Assembly: GCA_902702965.1 (NCBI GenBank)
Contig: CACRXP010000163.1
Coordinates: 116,186 to 180,185, forward strand
Length of the DNA stretch: 64,000 nucleotides
DNA from: Spirometra erinaceieuropaei
Lineage: Eukaryota > Platyhelminthes > Cestoda > Diphyllobothriidea > Diphyllobothriidae
Reading direction: 5' to 3'
In this document: piece by piece, positions 11,950 through 22,835 of the stretch
How positions within the stretch are numbered: position 1 is the stretch's first letter
How the letters are laid out: every line of letters starts with the position of its first letter
Program-made: the position numbers and the translations under genes
The notes under the pieces: model-generated
Databases searched by the model: none
Told to the model about the DNA's origin: nothing
Seen by the model: only the letters and a program-made list of their open reading frames with translations

Positions 11950-12372
11950 TGGCCGACGATGTCCACCGTGTGCTCCACGATAGGGTGAAAGCAGGCACGG
12001 TGACTTGTGGGCAATTTAGTCTATAGTGAATGTGGACTTTCGCAGCATCTACTGCACTCTCCTCCCCTATCTGGATCCGGTGCTAGGACATAGTCAAGAA
12101 GACCGGAGGTGGGATAGGGCTCGGGTGGCCGGCACGGTCGGACCTGCGCCTGGACATATCACCACACTCCCTGTTCCACAACAGGTACTTGACCATGAAC
12201 AAAATGGGCGGACGGCAGGGGATCTCAGTTTGCACGGCGTGAGCCGGCAACTGGCCTTGCCACCGCACCCGGGACGTTTGCATTTGTTATGGGTGTGCAT
12301 TCCCGATAAAGACTGCTAGAATCTACTGTGGCCTCCGTGTTGGTCCAGCGCATCTACCGCGTGGCCCGTTTT
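11950..12372 (+). repeat. Interspersed repeat family A, copy 3
   Basis: Nearly full-length unit: GTCCACCGTGTGCTCCACGA at the start, TGCACTCTCCTCCCC, GACATAGTCAAGAAGACCGG, GATCTCAGTTTGCACGGCGT, CATTCCCGATAAAGACTGCT, and the end GTCCAGCGCATCTACCGCGT. The 97-codon plus frame at 12026-12319 is contained in the repeat. Its equivalents in other copies are broken, so it is not treated as coding. Confidence 0.8.
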
Positions 12373-13195
12373 GGGCGCCCACGCATTCACAGACGTTTGT
12401 GTACGTCATTTTGCTCTCAAAAAGCTACTGTTCTACTGGAAATTTTCTTAAAATGTCTGACTTTGCTTTTCCGGTGTTGGCACCTGTTCTCGTTTCTAGT
12501 CGGATGGAAATTTGAATTTCCTGTGCTTACGCTTACCAGGAGTTTATTGACGTCCAAGTCTGACGATGGGTTACGATCTTCTGCCAAATCCATAGTTTAC
12601 TGCAATTCAGCCAGACCCGCTCAGCGGTTTCTCTTTTTTGAAATTATCATTCAAGCGTCCGTACTTGTTAACCATTGAAAGACCGCTTTTCCTTTATTTG
12701 CCTTCTCTCTGGGCTTCTCTTTTGTCGTGACAACTTAGGCCGTGGACGGACCATAACCACTGCAACCTTCAGGCCCAGCCCTGACTAGAAAGAGAAGAAT
12801 GTGGACGCCAGTAGAGGAAACATTGTGCAGAATGAATGGATAATCGCTTGGAGCAAGTTGGCGGCCGGACGAGGGCACACTTCCGACGCCGCAAGAGCAA
12901 GCGTCCGAGCGCCCAGATCGAAGGCATGTCCGAGTCAGTCTTGAAGCCGGTTCAAATAGCTGTGATTGGCCGAGAACCAGACTCCAATGGTACGCATGGG
13001 AAGCGCGGCGTTTCGGCTGTCGTTCTAAACTGCCAATACGGGAGGAAGTTCAAGTACTTCAAGTGCTACCTGAACTAGAACATCCCTGTCTTTTAACGGT
13101 CTCTAAGGACAGTTGAGCTTTTTACCCACTTCTACTGTGGACTTTGGAAGGGAATAAAAAGGACCGATCAGTTTAGCTAATTTCCTGCGACTTTT
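12373..13195. other. Gene-free stretch with an 80-codon open frame of unclear status
   Basis: 12836-13078 (+) holds an open frame with a basic segment (AHFRRRKSKRPSAQ) in locally GC-richer DNA. No domain, splice border or polyadenylation signal supports it. The rest is unremarkable. Confidence 0.3.
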
Positions 13196-13385
13196 CAGAG
13201 TAGGTCACGGTGCCCTCCTCGTATTGCAGGTGACCTTGTGCCACATTCCAGGGACGTCTAGGGTTGAGGGTAGTTTGGAGTAAGGCTTAGTGGTAGGGTT
13301 AGGACACGGAGGTCGTTACCCACGGAATTTAACGCGGAACCACCTGTATTACGGCAGCTTCCTGTTCCCGTGTCTTCCTCCCTTT
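13196..13385. mobile_element. Family D: inverted-repeat element with internal telomere-like tract, copy 1
   Basis: The left end reads AGTAGGTCACGG, then CTCGTATTGCAGGTGACCTT and ACATTCCAGGG. The right end reads GGAATTTAACGCGGAACC, then ACCTGTATTACGGCAGC and TTCCCGTGTC, close to the reverse complement of the left end. Between them lies a degenerate run of GGGTTAGG-like units (13259-13310). The same ends enclose the same kind of tract at 34345, 38565, 44572 and 50851. No protein is encoded, so if mobile it would be non-autonomous. Confidence 0.65.
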
Positions 13386-13856
13386 CGGTTGTGATTTAAA
13401 GTGCTTACGACATCGTCTATCGTTCGTTTTTATAAGGCCCGCATGCAGAATTAAGTATGACTCCGCCGAATTTTAAATCTGTATGCAGTTTTGTCCGATT
13501 TCTAGGCTTAAACAAAGTTTGGTCTGAAACAGTGATTACCGCTAAGTCAGGTTTCTACTTGGTTAGTTTCTTCGTACTGGTGCTGGTATTTTCGCTCGTT
13601 CTTTTGCTTTTGGATGACTTTTAGGGCGCACAAAAATTATTCGGCGGTTTTTTCTTGATATTTTGGCATGCCATTTATCTAGAGCCGGAGTGCCACTTTA
13701 GTGGGTTGTAGGCTGTCCCGCCGCCATGACTGCGAACTAAAAACTTAAAATCGTACCTCCGGGTATGCTCCTGATAAACGGTTAAATAAGTGCACACTTT
13801 TTGCAAATTTTAAAACGTTGATACAACGTTGTCGATTCTGCAGGCTGTCTGCTCAT
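13386..13856. other. Gene-free stretch, no recognisable feature
   Basis: AT-rich, without exon or repeat signals. Confidence 0.35.
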
Positions 13857-14248
13857 TGTGCAATAATTTACCGTACTAACAACACAGGTATTAGCTAAAA
13901 GCCCAGACACGCGTGTTTCGCCGATCTTGTGCCGCTGCCTGACGCAGCTGCGAGGGGTTCGGCTCGTCAGTGGGTCCCCCAGCTTTCCCCGTGTGTTTTC
14001 TGGTATATGAACTCCAGTTTCAACTTGCCTTGCTTAATTTCCGAGGAAATTAATGCGCGAACTTGGAGTACCTCTTTCGAAACAGGCCTTTTCAGGCACG
14101 GTCCGAAATTTGATATGAATATTTGAGCTGAAATCCATCAGCTACTGCGGAATAACCGCTTAATATTCACAAACCGCCAACGGGCAGCCAGTAGTATGGC
14201 ACTGTGCAATAATTTACCGTACTAACAACACAGGTATTAGCTAAAAGC
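13857..14248 (+). repeat. Interspersed repeat family F, flanked by an exact 46-bp direct repeat
   Basis: The unit carries ATTAGCTAAAAGC, ACACGCGTGTTTCGCCGATC, GAGGGGTTCGGCTC, GGAAATTAATGCGCGAAC and GAATAACCGCTTAATATTC. It recurs at 58105-58460 (plus), 35870-36010 (plus, partial), 36745-36960 (minus) and 27290-27730 (minus, fragments). This copy is bordered by two identical 46-bp segments, 13857-13902 and 14203-14248, each ending ACAGGTATTAGCTAAAAGC. They could be a short terminal repeat, a long target duplication, or the join of a tandem pair. The 65-codon frame inside is not conserved. Confidence 0.7.
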
Positions 14249-15519
14249 TCATTATTACCCATAATTTACTGAGCCTAGGCTGGTATTCCATTAGCGGAGA
14301 GCTTCATCCGTAAGTCTAGAGGCAGCCACATAGGAATGGATTTGATCACTGTATCCTGTATCAATGCTGGTCGCTATGCGACTGTTTGCGAAAGTGCCAG
14401 TCATGTCCGATAAGTGGATTGCTGAACGCCCTCCCCCCCCCACCACCACCACGGGCGTTTTCGTTTGCCCTCAGAACTAGGGCTCTAGAATCCTCGGATT
14501 AAATCCCTTTAGTTCCTGTCTTTGGTTGACACGGGGCAACGAATAACAATAAATAAGTTACTCCAGTTTTTGTAAATGACACCTCTAAAGCAGTTCTCTC
14601 TGTTTGACGACTCAGTCACAATTTCTCATCATTACCATCAAAACGTCAACTTTTCGGTTTCCATGTTTTGATAGGATTTTCTCGGCCTCCAGACGACGTG
14701 AAACACCACTATTGTTTCTCATCCGCATTCACTAACGTCGTTTTATCCGAGTAAGGAGAGGAAGACTGCGCACTGGAATCTTTTGTTTACTTTTCTGAGC
14801 TTTCGAACTCATTCTGGAATCAATCGTCAGAGATGACAGCAGCAACGTAACAAGTAACAATGGTAGGGAGTGTTAACCAATCAACAACTAGTGCTGCCGG
14901 TCTTGAGGGGATTGTTCTGGACTCTGTATGTCGGCACCAGATCAATACACCGATTGAGTCATCCTGCACGAGTTCGAAGGCTCGAAAAAAAATAAACAAA
15001 TGGCTCCGGTACTCAACCAGTCTCTTTTGTAATTACTCATATATACACCTTGAACTCGAGCATTCTCATCCATTTATTATTTTATTCCTCCAACATACTG
15101 ACAGCCTGCGGGGAGACCTTTTTCTAGCCTGCATGCCGTCACCAGCCAACCTTACCCCGATTCCAGGTGGGTACCTGGTATTTGAAACCACCTAAGTCAA
15201 CTGGTAATCGGACATTTTTGAGTCCTGGACCTTAAGCCATCAGGACCACAAACCCCATATCCCGGCGGCTGTAATTGGGAATATTTAAGGTTACCCGGAA
15301 GTGACGTTTCACCGATCTGGATGCGATTTGCCTTTAAGCCCCCCTCTCTGACCCTTCGTAGGCAGTTGCACAGCAACAAGTACGCACTAATAGAGAAGTG
15401 TTGTCCACAAAGAGTGGGGAAATTGGAATGATAGCTGTAGAATTCTTGGCAAATTGAGTCAAACGTATAAGCCAAAACAGATTTCGGTGTATATACGGTA
15501 CTGTTGATGGAATAAGGTG
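14249..15519. other. Gene-free stretch with simple C/CAC tract
   Basis: Contains a C9 run followed by CACCACCACCAC near 14432-14450. Open frames at 14860-15195 (+) and 15197-15475 (-) have no recognisable domain or splice borders. Confidence 0.35.
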
Positions 15520-16503
15520 CAGTGAGTGACCGATTTCATGAAATGTTGGCTGAAATTCTGAAATGTATTTTCGATTAGGAAGGATTACTTAAGCGCAGTT
15601 GTAATACTGATTATCTTGCGGCAGAATCCTATATTTCGTACTCGGCAGAATGTCGGCGTTTGAATACACTGCTTTTCAGACTCCCGTAGAAACCGTCCTC
15701 GGTAAAAGTGGCTACTTAAGTAGCAGGTATTTTTCTCATTGATTTTCGATGGTCTTACAAGTTCAAATATATTTTATAGAAACCCTCGGCAAAAATGTGT
15801 TTTTCAGTCGTTTGATAGAACACCACGTCATCTTTATATTTTCCACTCGAATGAGTATAATTAGGTTTTAAAAAAGTTTCTAATAATGAGGTTTTTTAAG
15901 ACCGCGCAATGCCCATTCATATAGCATCGTACCTGTCCGTTTACGACAGCTCCTCATGAAATGTACAACGTAATCCGCATCCATTGCAAAATTTTATGAA
16001 CTCTATATGATATCTTTTTAAACACATAGAAGATTATGTCGTTTTCGTTACGCGGAGCTCATGCCCCTTGTAGACTGAAATCACTAAGCGCTAATGGAAC
16101 GACTGACCAGGCTCCAAATTATTCAGCAATTATAAAACTTGTTTAAAACCTAATTATACTCCTTCTTCTAGCATAACATATAAAGATGACGTAATCCTCT
16201 ATTAAATGAGTGAAAGAAAGGATATTTTTGTTCGTGGTTTCTATAAAATGTATTTGAATTTGCACGACCATCGAAAATCAATGAGAAAAACACATGCTAT
16301 TTAAGTAGCCACTTTTTACCGAGGACGGGTTCTCAGGGAGTCTGAACAGCAGTGCATTCAAAGCTGACATCCTGCCAAGTCCGAAATATTATAGGATTCT
16401 GCCGCAAGATAATCATTATTACAACCGCGCATACGTAATCCTTCCTAACCGAAAACACATTTCAGAATTTCAGCCAATATTTAATGAGATCGGTCACTTG
16501 CTG
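15520..16503. mobile_element. Family E foldback element, complete copy 1 (~984 bp)
   Basis: The two halves are reverse complements. The left end CAGTGAGTGACCGATTTCAT plus GAAATGTTGGCTGAAATTCT (15520-15560) pairs with AGAATTTCAGCCAATATTTA and ATGAGATCGGTCACTTGCTG (16463-16503). The inner pairs include CTTAAGTAGC (15715) with GCTATTTAAG (16297), and GAGTATAATTAGGTTTTAAA (15850) with GTTTAAAACCTAATTATACT (16141). The turn lies near 16000. The right end is followed by TA, as expected for Tc1/mariner-type TA targets; the left flank reads TG. No coding sequence is present. Confidence 0.85.
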
Positions 16504-16840
16504 TAATAGTAAAAAAACGTACAAACCTCAACAATGGATGCCCTAGACAAAGAATTCCTTTGTTACTGTTCTAGCAAATCGAATTCCCAACTCAAGGTCA
16601 GAATACAAAACTAGTTATTTAAAAGAACGCCGATCACGCTCGAAAGAGGGTTACAAAAAGGGGGGAAGGGGAATGTCAACAGGGGCCAAATGTGGAGGCA
16701 CTTGCGAGGAGGGCGTGGAGACTTCCAAGCTTTGACCAGCTGGATACAACAATAGCCATTTGGGACTTGGCATCCACCAACTACACCCTAGACTAGGTCA
16801 AAGGCAGTTATCACAGTCTTCCTCCTCTTTGTCGACACCT
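16504..16840. other. Gene-free stretch, no recognisable feature
   Basis: No supported exon. A G/A-rich patch lies at 16655-16675. Confidence 0.3.
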
Positions 16841-17167
16841 CTATCTTGTTGATTGTGTGTTTACCTCTAGGCTGGAGCAGAACGGTAAGACCACGTTGCC
16901 TTCTACATTTGGATCGGTTAAATCGCACTTCCGCAAGACCTGCCATCTCCTTACATTCACCTTGAAGAACATGCAAATGCAGCTACTCTGGGTGAAAGCA
17001 AGTCCGTTTTTTGACATGTTAACACGAAGCTCCCATCCTTCCAGTGATTGTTTATTAAGGCGCCAAAACCATATCCTAATCAGTCCTTGAATAATTGTTG
17101 CATCATCTACAGCAAATTCTGCCGTCTGAGGCGACCGTAAGGACCGAAAGTTGGGTTGGGCGGCCAC
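16841..17167 (-). pseudogene. Possible reverse transcriptase fragment (weak)
   Basis: The minus frame contains AEFAVDDATII followed ~30 residues later by WELRVNMSKNGLAF. The spacing and pattern resemble the xVDD active-site strand and the following GLxxNxxKT segment of LINE reverse transcriptases. The surrounding residues do not clearly align, no second fragment is in register, and the match could be chance. Confidence 0.25.
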
Positions 17168-17343
17168 TTACGAAATATGCACATATGCAACGAACTTTCT
17201 CGTCTATTCTGTCCTTTGAAAGTTGCCTGAATAACTTTTGCTTTCAACTTACGTGGACGTATGCGAAAGACTTTACTCTCAATCGTGTCTTGATTAGTCC
17301 GGTGCGTTTCCTGGAGTCTCGTAGTCCCACTTACTCTTGCCAA

Positions 17344-18280
17344 GGCAGCCCCTATTTAACTTGAAATGGCTCAGCAAGTTCATACATATGGGCCTTTGAA
17401 TTCGTACCAAAGAGCGCCAGTGCCGTCCTTCTTTTCAACTTATATCCCTCATGCCCTTTTCCCCGGTGGCACACTGAGATGTTGCGAGCCATAACTATGA
17501 GTCGCTTTGCGAGTTTACGGTGTAGTCCGCGTCAGCCCTCTAGAATTCTACGACCTCCAGTTCCCAGTCTATTCGAAGAAGTATTTCTAGGCTCTTGATT
17601 CTGCACATATTGTCAAAATAGCCTGCTCGCAGTAATACAAGGATATAAATTACCGGCAAAATCGGGGTGTTTTTGAACGACATAGTTGTTATCATTTGCA
17701 CACACCTAATGTCGCCCTCATTGCCTTTTCCATCGTTGATACCGGGTAATCTGGAAATGTCCTCCTTATTAGGGTTTAAAAGCAGCGTGCCTTAAGCCCA
17801 CCAAAATGCCACTTTATGGGTCGAGTTCCATGAAATTCAATCTGACCCCGCATAAAGACGCGGGACCCTCTATATTTAATTGGGTATTTGCACCGGACAC
17901 AGCGTGCCCAGCTGGTACACTCTCAATGCCTGCCTCCCTTACTACTCAATCCACTGGTTCCTCTGAAACCTCATCATTAACCACGTTCGGAAACGGACTG
18001 CAACCTCAAGATAATAGTGACCTCTTCCAGACTTCTGCGGTTTTATTGGCGTCTTCCGGATTCCTCTGTCCGCTTGTCCAAACCATTGCAGCTGGAGGAC
18101 CCTCTTACAAATAAAATATTTATTTACCTAAGTGGGGTTTCAAAACCATGGCCAGCGCGGATAACGGCGGAAGGACTACCAATTTAAAACACCACAGAGT
18201 TCATTCACGTAGGAATGACTGCGTCGCACATTAATGGATAATGTTTATTTTCAAACATATGTTTCTCCCCTTTTGTACAG
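17344..18280. other. Mostly empty; contains a 102-codon plus frame with overlapping AATAAA
   Basis: 17806-18114 (+) is an open frame starting in the context CCAAAATGCC. It has a TTTAAAAG TATA-like motif ~30 bp upstream, and AATAAA overlaps the TAA stop (18110-18115). The predicted peptide is Ser/Thr/Leu-rich with no recognised domain. A compact intronless gene is possible but unproven. The remainder holds nothing recognised. Confidence 0.3.
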
Positions 18281-18498
18281 GTCAATGTGGAAAAGAATCC
18301 ACCAACTGGAGTTGGAAAAGGAACGGAGTTTGGCTCAGAAAAAGCTCGGCAGCGCCGTCCGCAAGCAGGATAATGCTACCGACGATCCCGTCGCCACTTC
18401 CCACCCTTCCATTAAGAAGGAGGATGAAGGAACAGATGGTGAGACCGGTGATGAGGATACGGATGGCAGCGACCTTGAGGAGTTAGACAACTTCCGAT
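18281..18498 (+). CDS. Candidate internal exon of an unidentified protein (basic-acidic, coiled)
   Basis: A pyrimidine-rich acceptor (CTCCCCTTTTGTACAG) is followed by an open frame: SMWKRIHQLELEKERSLAQK, a linker with SHPSIKKEDEG, and the acidic tail DGETGDEDTDGSDLEELDNF. A possible GT donor (CGAT|GTAAAT) lies at 18499. The frame stays open to 18516. The first part is predicted helical and charged and the second is disordered and acidic, as often seen in nuclear proteins. The protein is not recognised. An acceptor TTTCTTCTGCCTTCAG at 18554-18569 would continue in phase into 18570 onward (LARVQLVDR..), but that continuation contains a long G run and is doubtful. Confidence 0.45.
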
Positions 18499-18569
18499 GT
18501 AAATCGGGTGTCCGATAGCGCCACCGGAAGAGTCCGCAAAGTGTTATTGCACATTTCTTCTGCCTTCAG

Positions 18570-21500
18570 TGGCGCGTGTACAGTTGGTGGACCGTGGAGG
18601 GGGGGGGGTGTCTATTTACAAGAGAATATTGCACATTTTTTTCTCCATCTTCCCTCTGGCACCTCATCGGCCTTTCACACCACCAAACCGGGTGTCCTCA
18701 GGGCAACTGACGGGACCCGAGATGCCATTCCGTCGTTCGGTAGGTCTCAGCAAGTGGAGACGGCGTTCGCTGCTGGCTGCCGAAACTAGGCACTCGGTGA
18801 GCTTTATGAGGGAGCCCCCGTTAGCCGAGAAACTGCTCATCAGCTCGGGTTTAGCCATTCGCCAGCCGGGGTTCTCAGCGGTGATAATTAGGATTCCGTC
18901 CTTGAAAGAGAACATCAGGGATATGAATGAAGGGACATTTTATTATGCAGAGTTTTTGACGAACGGTTTCAATTATGTGGATGAAATACTCTCTTAACTT
19001 TGGTTGATCACGATGTGGTCAGGTGAGCTGTTGTCAGCTCTGGTGCCGGGCTGAAGCTTTAGGTGCAGTTTTGGTCTGCTGATGTGGCCGCACTATATCA
19101 GCGTCCGTTTGACAATCGACCTTTAGCAGACCATGTGACGCTGCTGGTTAGTTCGTTAGGCTTGTGCGATCAGATTTCGGAGTTTGTAGTAAAATAGGAT
19201 CCTAGTGTAAGAACTGAGAATGACTTCGATCTGTGGACTATGTGCGCCGGCTCCGACTCTTGCTGACAATGGAAGTTAAGTGTGCTCGCGTGGCCGTCAC
19301 CAACGCTTCTAACTTCAGAGAACCTTAGTGTCAGACTGCCTTTACAGTACCGGTTCAAGTTCTGCTTTTCCTCTTGTCAACGAGTCCGCCCGTGCACCAA
19401 CCTAGTTGGCGCATCTGTAGGTGTGTAAGTCCACTGCATAAAGTTTGCCTGCATGTATGAGTATTTCTGCCCATTGCCTGGCACCACAACTCACCTTATC
19501 AAGGAGTTTGCGTATTCTTTCAATGCGCCGGAGGGTGGGAGAGAAATCTATGGCGAGGCTGATGGAGAATTGGTCGGTCGAAGTTTTAACACGCTCGATG
19601 AGGTATTCCTCGTAAACGGACTCGTCCCATTCCACCATATGGGGCTTTGAGGAAGTGGCCTTGTTACTGTAGAGTCGCGTAATCTGTAAGTTCGAAAGGA
19701 AAGAATTCAATAGAAAAGGGACGACAGGCCGAATAATTGCAATTAAATCCTTTGGTGTGTGCGTGGATGGCCCAGATTCTGGACGAATCCCAAACCAACC
19801 GACTTCCCAAACAATGCCTGAGACTTCGTTTAAGCTTGCCGATCGATAAGTATTGTCGATTAACCTAACTTAACTCCCGTGTGATTAATTAGGATGTGAG
19901 GACTCAAGTGCACTGGATCTAACATTTAAATGCAGGCTGCGATGCTATGGCGCGCATGCCACTGGCCTGCCTTTTTTAATCGCTTCTGGGGTTGGGTGGA
20001 AAGTTGGGCACATTTGGCTGCAGAATCGCTGTCAACCATCCCTTACCACCACTAGCGCCACCTATAGGACACTCCGTGCGAGCTATTATATGGAGTGGGG
20101 AGGAGCAGCTGAATGATCTACGGTTGCATTTTGTATGCACCTAGAAGTTTCTACCAGACAAACTACCAGGAGACAATGTTAAATGCATTACGTACGTTAT
20201 TAGTAGCCACTATTATGTGTTCAAGTAGTTCTGTTCGGTTGCCCAGTGAGGCCAGGCAGGGCTCCAATTCTCCCAGTCGACCGCAAAGGAGAATCATTTT
20301 GGTGCGTTCCCCTAAAATGAAGGCAAAAGCCGGTTGCACATGATTGTGTAGACGGGTCTGCACTCTAAGTACGCTATCTGGGAACTTTAAGATAAAAAGC
20401 CTCTCTGTCTGCTGTAGCAGAACAGCAACCTGGAAACTGGGCTGCTTCGCCTGGTTTTTCTTCTAAATACTAAGAAATTTCTGCTGTGCACTCAATAAAC
20501 TTCTGAAATGCACTTAGAGGGAGCTGTGTATGGTAATGCAAGGCTTTAATTTCCCTGTTGAAAGTTATCTATTGCAAGTAGTAAAAAATCTACACTCACT
20601 GGAACACTAATGGGAATTATTGTCATATGATAAGTGAATAAATCTGTGTAACATTTCATACTGATTCACTGCAGCTTACCTGGTGCGCAATCCATCTTTT
20701 CGGACGAAACGCAGGCGTCCTCAGCGGCTGAAGGAAACAGAATCATTTAGTGGCATGTTAAACAGAGCGGAATCCTGTAGTGACTATAATAACTCCAATT
20801 TGACCTAACTAAACTTTCTCCCACTCAGAGCAGTCGCGTGTTCTCGCCAAGCTTCAAAACCGATCCCTCATCTACGGCGGTCGTTAACCAAATAATATTG
20901 ACCAGCTTCTCCCAAAGCCCTCATTTCCGGATGGATTTGGACTGGTAAATGTTTAGGAACACTGGTTAACTACCAAAGCTATTAAGTTGATATCAGTTGT
21001 GTCGTTGTAAAGATGACTCCATAATACGCATAAAATTTGCTTATCTGAATGACCTAGTGAACACTTTTCGGGCATTTGAGTTAATCGGACTTCAACCTCT
21101 TTAGCTTCCTAATGCTATAACATGTAAATGCAACAGACAGATAGTGTAGGGCTAAGTGTCGAGGGACACCACATACCTTTTTCTTCAGAAAGACATGAGA
21201 TAATTTTTTCGCAAATAAATGCAAGTTCTTCCGAGTTGTGTCTTATAGGCTCGTGTGGGAATCCAGGCATCGCGGCCATGGCTTGCTCACAGATCATCTT
21301 TGTTCGATTTACCACGGATGGATATGAATCGCCTTTCTGGCTGTGTAGTTTATATTGATGAGCGATGTAGCCTTGAGTGGCTCGTGGCACCCAATTAAAG
21401 GCACACACTCTTCACTTATCGCCGCGACGCGCCTCCTATTGGGTCCCGCGCGCTCACCGCACTAGGCCGTCTCAAGGTCAGTCGATGGCCATGACGTACG

Positions 21501-22744
21501 ATGACAAACGATAATAGTTGGAAGTGTCATGCAACCCGAATAGGGCTGCACGCGGTGAGCCGAGGATGCGTGCACTTTGGGTTTGCGTGATTACCTTCAC
21601 TCAATGCGTGAACACTGCGTGCCTACAGCACAGGCTCGCGACAACATCGGGCGTGCTCAGTTAGCGGCGTAATCATATGGCGCATAACACAGATGTGTGT
21701 GTATGTGCAGTCTGTTCTAACATTGGACAACACCCACCAAAAGCAGCAGTGTCTGAATAATATTGTTCAGCGGCGCCTGCACTAGTCTCTACATAAACTC
21801 ATCAGTCACCCTCAAAGGTTTCGAGGTCAGCATAAGTTGGAGGAATAGGTGTGAGGGCTGGGCCGCGAGTTCTATTCGGGCTTTTTCTAACGGCTTAGAT
21901 CCAGGATTTTTAAGCTGATCGGACACAAGATATCAAGTGCACATTCGGTATTGGTTTTTGTCTCACCGATACAGTGACGGTTTTTGTACGAGTATACATC
22001 TCGATGCTGGTCTCAACAGCATTGCGTGCTGAGTGTGAAACGTTGAACAGGAGACAGCTGGGCAGCACCTGGTGCCTGCCGGTGCATAGGGCATAAACTA
22101 CGTATGCTGGACGCCAGCCAAGGTTCCACAAAGATTTACAATGTTATTATGTCAGTTTCAAAGGTTTGTAATCGACTTATTCCAAGGCTGCCCCATTGGA
22201 GTTTGCGACATCATTTCCCGTTAACCAATTGTTTGAAAGATGTGTACTCCACTTGGTTCTTGTACATCTTCGAAACCGCGATTGGCGAGCAAAAAATCCC
22301 ACATGATACACAGTCTGAGATACATTCAGCGATATTCTCAACCTTTTAGGGCGTACACATGCGTTCACTCTTTGAGTTTTCTATCGATGTACATAGATAA
22401 ACGCAGGTAAACGCGCAACTTTTTCTATTAGGTATTGGCGAACAGGCATTGAATTGGTTCAACTTTTAACTGGCAGAGGTGGGATTTCTGACACTCAAGT
22501 CTTCTGTATGCAAAATATTCTTAAGGTATCACAGGAAAGTGTTACTGGCCGGAAACCGCTGACGTTTCAGAAGAGAAGTTATCACAAACGGTACCAAACG
22601 TCCTGAAGAAGGAGACACGATCGCTCTTCGCTTCCACTAGTACCAAACGTCGCCTGACTAGCATCATTTTTCCTTCTTCTGAGATAGGATTAGAATGACC
22701 AGTCGCCCGTTATATCAAGTTTCACAACCTATCGTTCATTGTTC
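18570..22744. other. Large gene-free stretch
   Basis: Several 60-140-codon frames are open on both strands (18569-18997 and its antisense 18664-18915; 19402-19710 and antisense 19453-19650; 20113-20363; 21115-21408). None shows a recognised domain or convincing splice pair. A G9 run is at 18599. No repeat shared with the rest of the window was recognised. Confidence 0.3.
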
Positions 22745-22835
22745 ATGCCATAAACGATGGAGATCATCGTTATCTCGGCGCGACATGATTGTGACCTTCG
22801 CAGCATCTACTTAGTTCTCCTCAGACTCATTGTAT
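22745..22835 (+). repeat. Family A fragment (weak)
   Basis: Contains CCTTCGCAGCATCTAC and TCTCCTCAGACTCAT, resembling the CTTCGCAGCATCTACTGCAC part of family A at 12040. The match is short. Confidence 0.35.

Noticed and set aside
12026..12319. 97-codon plus frame and its antisense counterparts
   Set aside because: Lies inside repeat family A. The same frame is broken in other copies, and both strands are open there.
14432..14450. CRISPR-like or minisatellite signal around the C and CAC tract
   Set aside because: Only a short homopolymer and a few CAC units. No spacer-repeat structure exists anywhere in the window.
18664..18997. Open frames on both strands
   Set aside because: Neither frame shows a recognised motif, and simultaneous openness on both strands argues for chance.
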